Shown: in pieces, positions 46,713-54,202 of the stretch | How the letters are laid out: each line of letters starts with the position of its first letter | How positions within the stretch are numbered: the first letter of the stretch is position 1 | NCBI RefSeq assembly: GCF_026341815.1 | Contig: NZ_JAPENX010000001.1 | Coordinates: 186,001-250,000, forward strand | Origin: Streptomyces sp. NBC_00572 | GTDB lineage: Bacteria; Actinomycetota; Actinomycetes; Streptomycetales; Streptomycetaceae | Reading direction: 5' to 3' | Length of the DNA stretch: 64,000 bases | Translations under genes and position numbers: made by a program | Notes under the pieces: model-generated | The model's input: only the letters and a program-made list of their open reading frames with translations | Database searches by the model: none | What the model was told of the DNA's origin: nothing

Positions 46713-46911
46713 CTAGGGGGTGTCTTGTCGATCAGGCCGGATCAGGGAGCGGCGTCTGGTGCATGGGGTCTCCCCAGGCCCGCAGGGGCCGAGGGGACGC
46801 ATCGCAAGGCGGAGGAGGGAGGCATGGCGGAGCCATGCCGACCGACGACAACGCGGCGAGGCGCGGTGCCAGACGTCGCGAGCCCGGCCTGATCGACAAG
46901 ACACCCCCTAG
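46713..46911. mobile_element. 199-bp MITE-like element
   Basis: Bounded by perfect 28-bp terminal inverted repeats: the left end reads ctagggggtgtcttgtcgat... (46713-46740) and the right end is its exact complement (46884-46911). The outermost ctag is itself palindromic and could be a CTAG or TA target duplication. No transposase frame is inside; apparent ORFs on both strands are mirror images made by the repeats. An inner perfect hairpin ggcatggc-gga-gccatgcc lies at 46821-46839. It ends 9 bp before the VOC protein ATG. Confidence 0.8.
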
Positions 46912-46920
46912 CCTGGAGAC

Positions 46921-47325
46921 ATGATCATCAATGCGCAGACCCATGTGCGGATCGCCCGCCCGTCACGGGACCTGGCCGCCGCCGAGCGGTTCTACGTCGA
47001 CGGGCTCGGGCTCGACGTGCAGTGGCGGACCACCGAGCGGGTGTCGGGCAAGCACGATCTGCTCATGGTCGGTCCCAAGGGCGGCGGTTGGCACTTCGAG
47101 CTGACCCGTGATCCCGAGCATCCCGTGGAGCCGGACCCGACCGTCGAGGACCTGTTCGTGGTCTATCTCGGGGCGCCCGTCGAGGAGGAGCAAGTGGAGC
47201 GGCTGCTCACCGCCGGTGGCACGCGGGTGGCGGCGCACAACCCGTACTGGGACGAGTACGGCGTGACCGTCGAGGACCCCGACGGCTATCAGCTCGTCCT
47301 GTGCTCGCGCAGCTGGGGCAGATGA
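46921..47325 (+). CDS. VOC-superfamily (glyoxalase/bleomycin resistance-like) protein
   Basis: A protein of 134 residues with one VOC module: HVRIARPSRDLAAAERFYVDGLGLDVQWR near the start and WDEYGVTVEDPDGYQLVLCSR at the end, where the second half-site Glu/His ligands would lie. The metal site cannot be confirmed. VOC proteins include glyoxalases, dioxygenases and antibiotic-binding proteins, so function is open. Its upstream region has been replaced or displaced by the MITE-like element; tggaga 4-5 nt before the ATG serves as the SD. Confidence 0.85.
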   Translation: MIINAQTHVRIARPSRDLAAAERFYVDGLGLDVQWRTTERVSGKHDLLMVGPKGGGWHFELTRDPEHPVEPDPTVEDLFVVYLGAPVEEEQVERLLTAGGTRVAAHNPYWDEYGVTVEDPDGYQLVLCSRSWGR

Positions 47326-47329
47326 CGGC

Positions 47330-47356
47330 GGGGCGCGGCCGGAAAGGCCGCGCCCC
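47330..47356. terminator. Terminator after the VOC gene
   Basis: Perfect 11-bp arms ggggcgcggcc/ggccgcgcccc with loop ggaaa, 4 bp past the stop. Confidence 0.82.
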
Positions 47357-47378
47357 GGTCCTGGGGTCCTGTGGAGCC

Positions 47379-47442
47379 AGGTCGTGTCCGGAGAGTAGCG
47401 CCGTCTGCCCGCAGGCCGGGCGGGACGCTCCGGACGCGACCT
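47379..47442. repeat. 64-bp palindromic dispersed repeat, copy B
   Basis: Outer arms aggtcgtgtccggag/ctccggacgcgacct pair over 15 bp with one mismatch and enclose a second stem (ccgtctgcc...ggccgggcgg). The same element, about 80% identical by eye, is at 12297-12360. It ends 2 bp inside the stop codon of the RlmG-like gene. Confidence 0.75.
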
Positions 47443-48604
47443 AGGCCTTCCGCACCGCGCGCAGGACGACGAACTTGGAGTCGCTCGCGACCAGTTCGCT
47501 GTTGCCGAAGATCCGGCGCAGGGTGACGTGGTAGCCGAGGTGGCGGTTGCCGATGACCCACAGTTCGCCGCCCGGCCGCAGCGCGCGCCGCGCGTCGCCG
47601 AACATGCGGCGGGCCGTGCGGTCGGTGGTGGCCTGGTGGGTGTGGAACGGCGGGTTGTTGAGGACGAGGTCCACCGAGCCGTCGGGCACGTCGGCGAGCC
47701 CGTCGCCGACGAGGAACTCGGCCTTGCGCCCGTCGCCCACGTGGGTACGGAAGTTCTCCTCGGCCGAGGCGACCGCCTGGTACGACTCGTCGGTGAAGAT
47801 CAGTTCCGCGTCGGGTTCGTGCAGCGCGATGGCGAGGCCGACCACGCCGTTGCCGCAGCCGAGGTCGGCGACGCGGACCCGGCCGATGCCGCCGGGCAGG
47901 TTCGCGAGGAGGAAGCGGGTGCCGATGTCGAGGCGGTCGGCGCAGAAGACCCCGGCGTGGTTGGTGACGGTCAGACCGGGGAGACCGGGTGCGGGGGTGT
48001 CCGCCGGAAGGTCGTACCGGTGCGGCCAGGGGTTCGGACGCGGGGTGATGGCGGGGTCGGGCGTGGTGTGGATCAGCCGCGCCTTCTTCACCGCGAGCGA
48101 GGTCCGGGTGGGCCCCAGGATCCGCTCGAAGAGCCGCAGGGTGGAGGTGTGGATCTCCTTGACCATGCCGGTGCCGACGACCACGGTCCCCTCGTGCACG
48201 GCGGGTGCGAGCCGGTGCAGCTGGTCCTCCAGGAGCGCGAGGCTCTTGGGGACGCGGACGAGGAGGACGTCGATCCGCTCGGGCGGCGGGTCCTGGGTGG
48301 TGAGGAGCCGGACGGCGTCCGGGGCGGCGCCGGCGCGCGCGAGGTTGGCCCGCGTGGCCTGGCGGCCGAGGTACGAGTCGGAGATCTGGACGAGCTCCCC
48401 GGGCACGGCGGCCTGGAGTGCGGTGACGAGGGCTCCCCAGCGGTCGCCGAGGACGGCGACGGTGCCGGACAGGTCGGTACCGCTCTCGGCCAGCTGGCCC
48501 AGGAGGTACTCGTCGGACGCGTCCCAGGCGCGCAGCTGATCGCGCGGGTCCTCGGGATGGCGGGTCAGCGTGAAGGCGCCCCATGACGTGGTCAAACGGT
48601 TCAT
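47441..48604 (-). CDS. RlmG/RsmC-like class I RNA methyltransferase
   Basis: A protein of 387 residues with the two-domain layout of RlmG. The N-terminal half is a degenerate methyltransferase-like domain (VAVLGDRWGALVTALQAA, DVLLVRVPKSLALLEDQL). The C-terminal half is catalytic: RVRVADLGCGNGVVGLAIAL (AdoMet loop, near 240) and VDLVLNNPPFHTHQATTD (N-P-P-F motif of exocyclic amino N-methyltransferases, near 300). RlmG forms m2G in 23S rRNA helix 68 region in E. coli; the same target here is an inference. ATG 48604. Confidence 0.87.
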   Translation of the reverse strand: MNRLTTSWGAFTLTRHPEDPRDQLRAWDASDEYLLGQLAESGTDLSGTVAVLGDRWGALVTALQAAVPGELVQISDSYLGRQATRANLARAGAAPDAVRLLTTQDPPPERIDVLLVRVPKSLALLEDQLHRLAPAVHEGTVVVGTGMVKEIHTSTLRLFERILGPTRTSLAVKKARLIHTTPDPAITPRPNPWPHRYDLPADTPAPGLPGLTVTNHAGVFCADRLDIGTRFLLANLPGGIGRVRVADLGCGNGVVGLAIALHEPDAELIFTDESYQAVASAEENFRTHVGDGRKAEFLVGDGLADVPDGSVDLVLNNPPFHTHQATTDRTARRMFGDARRALRPGGELWVIGNRHLGYHVTLRRIFGNSELVASDSKFVVLRAVRKA

Positions 48605-48745
48605 CGTGCCCTCAGGCTAGCCGGTCCCGGCCACTCTCTCCCCCCGCGACGTGCTCGTCGGCGGCCGCGTCGGCGCCCTCGTGGAGCGCGACGGAGAGGT
48701 TCCGGGCGTGTCCGGGGTCGCGTCGGGGCCGCGGTGGCGGACGGT

Positions 48746-49321
48746 TCAGCGCAGGGCCGCGTCGAGCTGGAGGTGCCAGAGGCCGGGGCGGCCGGTGAGG
48801 GTGACGGTGGAGAGGGGGCGGACGTCGACGTTCCAGTACGTGGCGGGCGGCGCCTTCAGGGCGTACACGAGGGCGGCCCGTACGACGGAGGGTTCGGCGA
48901 CGGCGACGATGGCGCCGTCGTCGGCGGGGCGGGTGTCGAGCCAGTTCCCTATTCGGGTGATGAAGGCGAGGAGCGGTTCGCCGCCGTGCGGGGCGGTGCG
49001 GGCGTCGGTGAGCCAGGCGTCGACGGCGGCCGGTTCGAGGGCGGCGACCTCGGCGAGGGTCAGGCCTCGCCAGCGGCCCATGTCGCAGTCTCGGAGGGCG
49101 GGCTGGGCGAGGGGCGCGTAGCCGAGGGCGGTGCCGGTGGCGCGGCTGCGCGGGGTCGGGGAGCAGTAGCGGAGTTCGGCCGCGCCGAGCGGGATGAGCG
49201 CGGGCGCGGCCTGCTGCACCTCGTACCAGCCGGCCTCGTCCAGTGGCCGGTCGTCGTCGAAGCGTTCGGCGAGCAGGGAGGAGCTGCGTGCCGCCGTGAC
49301 GAGCGTCACCCGAAGACTCAT
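48746..49321 (-). CDS. Histidine phosphatase-like protein with degenerate active site
   Basis: A protein of 191 residues from ATG 49321. The fold is that of the phosphoglycerate mutase/histidine phosphatase superfamily (PLDEAGWYEVQQAAPALIPLGAAELRYCSPTPRSRATGTALG, DCDMGRWRGLTLAEV, GGEPLLAFITRIGNWLD, IVAVAEPSVVRAALVYAL). The N-terminal R-H-G catalytic motif is replaced: the strand reads VTLVTAARSSSLL. The second catalytic His, usually in V-S-H-G, reads V-A-E-P. Both key His are absent, so catalysis by the usual route is unlikely. It may be a binding or scaffolding protein. In some actinobacteria similar degenerate members accompany cobalamin or transport genes; not here. Confidence 0.8.
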   Translation of the reverse strand: MSLRVTLVTAARSSSLLAERFDDDRPLDEAGWYEVQQAAPALIPLGAAELRYCSPTPRSRATGTALGYAPLAQPALRDCDMGRWRGLTLAEVAALEPAAVDAWLTDARTAPHGGEPLLAFITRIGNWLDTRPADDGAIVAVAEPSVVRAALVYALKAPPATYWNVDVRPLSTVTLTGRPGLWHLQLDAALR

Positions 49322-49390
49322 GGGCGCGATCGTGAGGCCGAAGGCTCCGCAGGTCAAGGGGTCATTCCCCGGGGCGGGAGGGGCTCCGGT

Positions 49391-49843
49391 TCACTGCTGC
49401 CCGAGAGCCATCCACTTGTCCGGATTCTGGAGTGGCGTGAAACCGACCTTCTCGTACACACCGTGCGCGTCGGCGGTCGCGAGCATGATGCGGCGCAGTC
49501 CGTACGGGGCGAGGTGGTCGCGAACGGCGGTGACGAGCGCGGTGCCGAGGCCGGTGCCACGGGCCGGGCGGTCGACGTAGACGTCGCAGAGCCAGGCGAA
49601 GGTGGCGTAGTCGGTGACGACGCGCGCGTAGGCGGCCATCTCGCCGGTCTCACGGTCGTAGGCACCGAGGTTGAGCGACCCGGCGATGGCCAGGTCCTGC
49701 TTCTCCCGAGGTCGGCCGTGGGCCCAGTAGGAGTCCGTGGACAGCCAGTGGTGCACACGGGCGGTGTCGATCCGCGCGGGGTCGGCTGAGATCTCGTACG
49801 TCCCGTGCATGACGGGGTGGTCCGCGGGCGCGCTGTCGCTCAT
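49391..49843 (-). CDS. GNAT acetyltransferase
   Basis: A protein of 150 residues. YEISADPARIDTARVHHWLSTDSYWAHGR at the N-terminus is typical of the YjdJ/arginine-like GNAT subgroup. CDVYVDRPARGTGLGTALVTAV supplies the acetyl-CoA loop R-G-T-G-L-G, and IMLATADAHGVYEKVGFTPL completes the fold. ATG 49843. Substrate unknown. Confidence 0.87.
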   Translation of the reverse strand: MSDSAPADHPVMHGTYEISADPARIDTARVHHWLSTDSYWAHGRPREKQDLAIAGSLNLGAYDRETGEMAAYARVVTDYATFAWLCDVYVDRPARGTGLGTALVTAVRDHLAPYGLRRIMLATADAHGVYEKVGFTPLQNPDKWMALGQQ

Positions 49844-49956
49844 GACTGAAGCGTTCCAGTGACTCCGGGGCTTGTCAGGTGAATTTGCCGGGGGCCGGGA
49901 GCCCGGCAAGGCCGGGCGGGGACGGGCGAGGTCGCCGCGCGGCCCGCCCCGGCCGC

Positions 49957-51393
49957 TCAGGCGGTGAGCTCGTCGACCGCCGCCCGCAGGCGGCGCACGC
50001 CCTCCGCGATCTCGGTGGGGCCCGCGACACCCGCGAAACTCAGCCGGATGTGCCCGGCAGGCGGTTCCGCGCAGAAGTACGGGCGGCCGGGGGCCGCGGC
50101 CACGCCGGTCCTCAGGGCGGTGGCGAGGAGGGCCGGCTCGGGGACGTCGTCGGGGAGGCGCGGCCAGAGGTGGTAGCCGCCGTAGGGAATGTGCGGCAGG
50201 GCGAACATGGGGAGCTGGTGGGCGACCGCGCCGGCCAGCACGTCGCGGCGGCTCTTGAGCTCCTGGGCGACGGCCCGCAGATGGCGGTGCCAGGCGGGCG
50301 AGCCGACGAGTTCGAGGGCGGCCTCCTGGAGCGGCCGCGGGACGAAGAAGCTGTCGACGACCTGGATGGCGCGGAGCCGTTCCAGGACGGGGCCGCGGGC
50401 GGCGAGGGCGCCGACCCGCAGGTTGGGCGAGGTGGCCTTGGTGAGCGAGCAGACGTGGACGACGACGCCGTCGGGGTCCTCGGCGGCGAGCGGGGCGGGC
50501 AGCGGCGGCGCGTCCTCGTGGACGAGACGGCGGGCGAAGTCGTCCTCGACGACGAAGGCTCCGGCGGCCCGGGCGATACGGACGACCTCAAGGCGCCGCT
50601 CGGGGGCGAGCACCGCGCCCGTCGGGTTCTGGAAGAGCGGCTGGCAGACGAAGACCCGGGCGCCGGTGGCTCGGAACGCGGCCTCCAGGAGTTCGGGGCG
50701 GACTCCGTCGGCGTCGACGGGTACGGGGACGGGGCGCAGTCCGGCGGCGCGGGCGACGGCGAGCATGCCCGGGTAGGTGGGCGACTCGACGAGGACCGGG
50801 GTGCCGGGCGGGGCGAGGGCGCGCAGGGCGGTGGTGATGGCGGACTGTCCGCCGGCGGTGATGAGGAGGTCGGCGGCCGTGACGCTGCCGCCGATCTCGC
50901 GGGCGAACCACTCGCGCAGTTCGGGCAGGCCGTCGGTGGGCGGCCTGCCCCAGGCGCCGGGGCGGCGTCCCGCTCGGGCGAGGGCGTCGGCGAGGGCCCG
51001 CTCGGGCTGGAGGGAAGGGTGGAGGTAGCCGCCGTTGAACTCGATCACGCCGGGCGGGGGCGTGGCCAGGGTGGCGAGGACGCCGGAGGCGTCGACGGCC
51101 CGGGGAACGAGTTCGGTGGCCGTGTCGGCGCTGAGGGCGACCTCCTGCCAGGAGGTGTCGCCCACGACGGGGGTGGCGGCGCGGGGCTCGGCACGGAAGG
51201 CACCGGCGCCGGGGCGGGTGACGACGAGCCCCTCGGCGGCGAGCTGCGCGAGGGCCCGGGTGACGGTCACCGGGGAGACCCGATAGCGCTCGACGAGTGC
51301 GCGACTCGACGGCAGCTTTCCACCGGGAGAGTAGCGGTTGAGTTCCGCCCTCAATGAATGCGCCAGTTCCGCGACACTGCTACGCTCGATCAT
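49957..51393 (-). CDS. MocR/PdxR-type GntR-aminotransferase regulator
   Basis: A protein of 478 residues. The N-terminal GntR winged helix (about 1-70: GGKLPSSRALVERYRVSPVTVTRALAQLAAEGLVVTRPGAGAF) is fused to a fold-type I aminotransferase domain (about 110-478). The PLP-lysine motif is VCSLTKATSPNLRVG, the Asp region reads VVEDDFARRL, and the C-terminal Arg is HIRLSFAG. MocR proteins sense PLP or amino-containing ligands. Its ATG at 51393 overlaps the ATG of the divergent EamA exporter, so it very probably regulates that gene. Confidence 0.92.
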   Translation of the reverse strand: MIERSSVAELAHSLRAELNRYSPGGKLPSSRALVERYRVSPVTVTRALAQLAAEGLVVTRPGAGAFRAEPRAATPVVGDTSWQEVALSADTATELVPRAVDASGVLATLATPPPGVIEFNGGYLHPSLQPERALADALARAGRRPGAWGRPPTDGLPELREWFAREIGGSVTAADLLITAGGQSAITTALRALAPPGTPVLVESPTYPGMLAVARAAGLRPVPVPVDADGVRPELLEAAFRATGARVFVCQPLFQNPTGAVLAPERRLEVVRIARAAGAFVVEDDFARRLVHEDAPPLPAPLAAEDPDGVVVHVCSLTKATSPNLRVGALAARGPVLERLRAIQVVDSFFVPRPLQEAALELVGSPAWHRHLRAVAQELKSRRDVLAGAVAHQLPMFALPHIPYGGYHLWPRLPDDVPEPALLATALRTGVAAAPGRPYFCAEPPAGHIRLSFAGVAGPTEIAEGVRRLRAAVDELTA

Positions 51394-51407
51394 GAGAGCA
51401 CAGGATA
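51381..51407. promoter_or_regulatory. Overlapping divergent leaderless promoters
   Basis: On the plus strand TACGCT (51381-51386) lies 5 nt before the exporter ATG at 51392. On the minus strand TATCCT (51407-51402) lies 8 nt before the MocR ATG at 51393. Both would give mRNAs starting at or next to the initiation codon. The nearby TAGCGCTA palindrome and two GATAGCG copies (51405, 51427) are candidate MocR contacts. Confidence 0.6.
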
Positions 51408-52417
51408 GCGCTACTGCCGCCATGACGATAGCGGTCACCGCGACGGACGGAAGCACCGCCGGTGATGGCGGAGGCGCCCGCACGGCAGGCACCGGCAGCT
51501 CCGCGGCGAGCACCCCCGCCGGGACCGCCCCGGCCGCCCCCGCCGACAGCCGTACCGACCCGCTCCCCCGGGGCACCCTGCTCGCCGTCCTCGGCGTGGT
51601 CTCCTTCTCGCTCACGTTCCCGTCGACCGCCTGGGGCCTGGAGAGTTTCGGCCCCTGGTCCCTCGTGGCCGTGCGTTCCACGCTCGCCGCCCTCATCGCG
51701 GGCGCGTTCCTCCTCGTCGGCCGGGTGCCGCTGCCGGAGCGGCGCCACTGGGCGGGCCTGGCCGTGGTCGCGGGCGGTGTCGTCATCGGCTTCCCGCTCC
51801 TGACGACCCTGGCCCTGCAGACCTCCACCACCTCGCACGCCGCCGTCGTCGTCGGTCTGCTGCCGCTCACCACGGCGACCTTCGCCGCCCTGCGGACCAA
51901 GCGCCGGCCGTCCCGCACCTTCTGGTTCGCGGCCGTGTCGGGTGCCGTCGTCGTGCTCGCCTTCACCGTCCAGCAGAGCGGCGGGGCCGTGTCGCAGGGC
52001 GATCTGTACCTCTTCGGCGCGCTCCTCGTGTGCGCGGCCGGATACACCGAGGGCGGCCGTCTCGCCCGGCTCATGCCGGGCTGGCACGTCATCGGCTGGG
52101 CTCTGATCCTCTGCCTGCCGCTGATGGTGGTCGGATCGGTCGTGGCACTGTCCGTGGAGCCGGTCAGCCTGAACGCCCACGGCGTGATCGGCCTGGTCTG
52201 GGTGGCGGCCGGCTCCACCTTCTTCGGCCTGTACGTCTGGTACCGGGGCATGGCCTCCATCGGCATCCCCAAGGCGAGCCAGCTCCAGCTCGCGCAGCCG
52301 CTCCTCACCCTGTTCTGGTCGGTGGTCCTGCTCGGCGAGACCCTGCCGCTGGCGGCCCCGATCGCGGCGGTGGCGGTGCTCGTCTGCATCGCGGTGACCC
52401 AGCGGGCGAAGAGCTGA
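51392..52417 (+). CDS. EamA-family (DMT) transporter
   Basis: A protein of 341 residues from ATG 51392 (an ATG at 51422 is the alternative). A 50-residue Thr/Ala/Gly-rich N-terminus is followed by about ten membrane spans in two EamA repeats. The first is GTLLAVLGVVSFSLTFPSTAWGLESFGPWSLVAVRSTLAALIAG; the second starts near GDLYLFGALLVCAAGYTEGG and ends QLQLAQPLLTLFWSVVLLGETLPL. Such proteins export amino acids or metabolites. Divergence from a MocR regulator suggests an amino acid or vitamin B6-related substrate, which is inference. Confidence 0.9.
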   Translation: MRAQDSATAAMTIAVTATDGSTAGDGGGARTAGTGSSAASTPAGTAPAAPADSRTDPLPRGTLLAVLGVVSFSLTFPSTAWGLESFGPWSLVAVRSTLAALIAGAFLLVGRVPLPERRHWAGLAVVAGGVVIGFPLLTTLALQTSTTSHAAVVVGLLPLTTATFAALRTKRRPSRTFWFAAVSGAVVVLAFTVQQSGGAVSQGDLYLFGALLVCAAGYTEGGRLARLMPGWHVIGWALILCLPLMVVGSVVALSVEPVSLNAHGVIGLVWVAAGSTFFGLYVWYRGMASIGIPKASQLQLAQPLLTLFWSVVLLGETLPLAAPIAAVAVLVCIAVTQRAKS

Positions 52418-52545
52418 CCCGGGGAGTCGACGGGCCGACCCGGGAAGACGGGGGGGGCTGACGCGACGGATCGGGGTGACTCACGTCACAATGGCAGACA
52501 TAGACCCCGAACAGCACATGCCGGGTCGCGAGGAGGTCACCCCCC

Positions 52546-52749
52546 ATGCAGGCGAACGTGGGCGACAAACTGCTGGTGCACGGCCGGACCGTCGGTCACC
52601 ACGACCGTACGGCCGAGGTCCTTCAGGTACTGGGGGAGAACGGCACGCCCCCGTACCGCGTGAAGTTCGACGACGACGGTCACGAGGCCCTGATGTCACC
52701 GGGCCCCGACACCGTCGTACGCCATCACCCCGAGGCAGGCGCGAGCTGA
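52546..52749 (+). CDS. DUF1918 protein
   Basis: A protein of 67 residues: MQANVGDKLLVHGRTVGHHDRTAEVLQV...GTPPYRVKFDDDGHEALMSPGPDTVVRHH. This matches the small beta-barrel DUF1918 family of actinobacteria, function unknown. GAGGAGG about 9 nt before ATG 52546 gives a strong ribosome site. The gene ends 13 bp before the stop of the converging glycosidase gene. Confidence 0.9.
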   Translation: MQANVGDKLLVHGRTVGHHDRTAEVLQVLGENGTPPYRVKFDDDGHEALMSPGPDTVVRHHPEAGAS

Positions 52750-52762
52750 GCCCCTCCCCAGG

Positions 52763-54043
52763 TCAGCCCTGTCCCGGCGGCCGGACCCGGGTCGGGTAGT
52801 GATCGGCCACCACGGTGGTCATCGCCCCGATCGGGTCCGCCGCGACCTCCTTCGCGGAGAAGTAGCAGTGACCGCCGACGGCCCGGTAGCCGGCGGCCAG
52901 CTCCAGGTGCCGTGACAGCTCCTTCGGGTCCTGCCAGGCCGCGGGCTGGGCGGGATCACCCGCCTTGTAGAGGGCCTCGCCGATGTAGAGGCCGACGCCG
53001 GTTCCCCGGACCACCGCGTCCCACCAGGGCAGCAGCTTGGCGTAGTCGGCGGCGGGCAGGCCGATGTTCCAGTACAGCTGCGGTACGACGTAGTCGATCC
53101 AGCCCTCCCGGATCCATTTCCGGGTGTCGGCGTACAGGTCGTCGTAGGTCTGGACACCCGCGCGGGTGTCCGAGCCCTCCGGGTCGGTGGCGATGTTCCG
53201 CCAGACCCCGAAGGGGCTCACCCCGAAGGCCACGTGCGGCTTGAGTGCCTTGATCCGGGCCGCGGTCCCGGAGACCAGCAGATCGGTGTTGTTCCGCCGC
53301 CAGGACGCCTTGTCGGGGAAGTCCCCGCCGTACCGCGCGTACGCCTCGTCGTCGGCGAAGACCTGCCCGGCCACCGGGTACGGGTAGAAGTAGTCGTCCC
53401 AGTGCACGGCGTCGATGTCGTAGCGCCGCAGCGCGTCGAGCATCGCGTCCTGGACGAACGTCCGGACTTCCGGCAGCCCGGGGTTGTAGTAGAGCTTCCC
53501 GCCGTAGGGCAGCACCCACTCGGGGTGGACCCGGGCCGGATGGCCGGCGACGAGCCGGGTCGGGTCCGTGTGATTCGCCACTCGGTACGGGTTGAACCAG
53601 GCGTGCAGTTCGAGGCCCCGCGCATGGGCCTCCTCGACGGCCGTGCCCAGCGGGTCCCAGCCGGGATCGCGGCCCTGCGTCCCCGTGAGGTACTGCGCCC
53701 ACGGCTCGTACGGCGAGGGCCAGAGCGCGTCGGCGGTAGGCCGGACCTGGAGGACCACGACGTTGAGCCGACGCTCGACGGCGGTGTCCAGGTGGGCGAC
53801 GAGCTCGGCGCGCTGCTCCTCGGCGGTCAGGCCGGGACGGGAGGGCCAGTCTCGGTTGGCGACCGTGGCGATCCACATCCCCCGGAACGCGCACCGGGGA
53901 CGCGGTCGCCTCGGCGCCTGGGCGTCCCGCGCCTCCGGTACGGCTGCGGCCGTACCGCCGCCCGTCACCGCTCCCCCGCCCGTCACCGCGAGCGCCGCCC
54001 CGGCCGCCCCCGTCACGAATCCTCTTCTGCCGATAGGCCGCAC
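52763..54043 (-). CDS. Exported GHL10-type (DUF187) glycoside hydrolase-like protein
   Basis: A protein of 426 residues from GTG 54043 (GGGAGG 8 nt upstream). The twin-arginine-like signal is GRRGFVTGAAGAALAVTGGG. The TIM-barrel GHL10 domain runs from FRGMWIATVANRDWPS through VVVLQVRPTADALWPSPYEPWAQYLTG, LELHAWFNPYRVA, DIDAVHWDDYFYPYP and IDYVVPQLYWNIGL. The Asp-Asp of HWDDYF is a probable acid-base region. Homologues are linked to peptidoglycan or polysaccharide cleavage; substrate not established. Confidence 0.88.
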   Translation of the reverse strand: MRPIGRRGFVTGAAGAALAVTGGGAVTGGGTAAAVPEARDAQAPRRPRPRCAFRGMWIATVANRDWPSRPGLTAEEQRAELVAHLDTAVERRLNVVVLQVRPTADALWPSPYEPWAQYLTGTQGRDPGWDPLGTAVEEAHARGLELHAWFNPYRVANHTDPTRLVAGHPARVHPEWVLPYGGKLYYNPGLPEVRTFVQDAMLDALRRYDIDAVHWDDYFYPYPVAGQVFADDEAYARYGGDFPDKASWRRNNTDLLVSGTAARIKALKPHVAFGVSPFGVWRNIATDPEGSDTRAGVQTYDDLYADTRKWIREGWIDYVVPQLYWNIGLPAADYAKLLPWWDAVVRGTGVGLYIGEALYKAGDPAQPAAWQDPKELSRHLELAAGYRAVGGHCYFSAKEVAADPIGAMTTVVADHYPTRVRPPGQG

Positions 54044-54202
54044 TTGTACCCCTCCCGTGTCGGATACGTCACACGCACCCGGACAGCATGCCCGCCCCGG
54101 ACGATCGATCATCGGTTAATGAGCGGTAACGTCGTGGGGTCGAGGCGGACGCACCGGAATCACACGGAGGCCCCGCCGCCAGAGAAGAGCGAAAGGCACG
54201 AG

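Noticed and set aside
46720-46911. Two 63-codon ORFs, one on each strand, in the MITE-like element
   Set aside because: They begin and end with the same peptides because the terminal inverted repeats mirror each other; no SD and no similarity to a transposase.
46921-47325. Bleomycin or fosfomycin resistance protein
   Set aside because: Only the general VOC fold can be seen; metal ligands and substrate residues characteristic of resistance proteins are not demonstrable.
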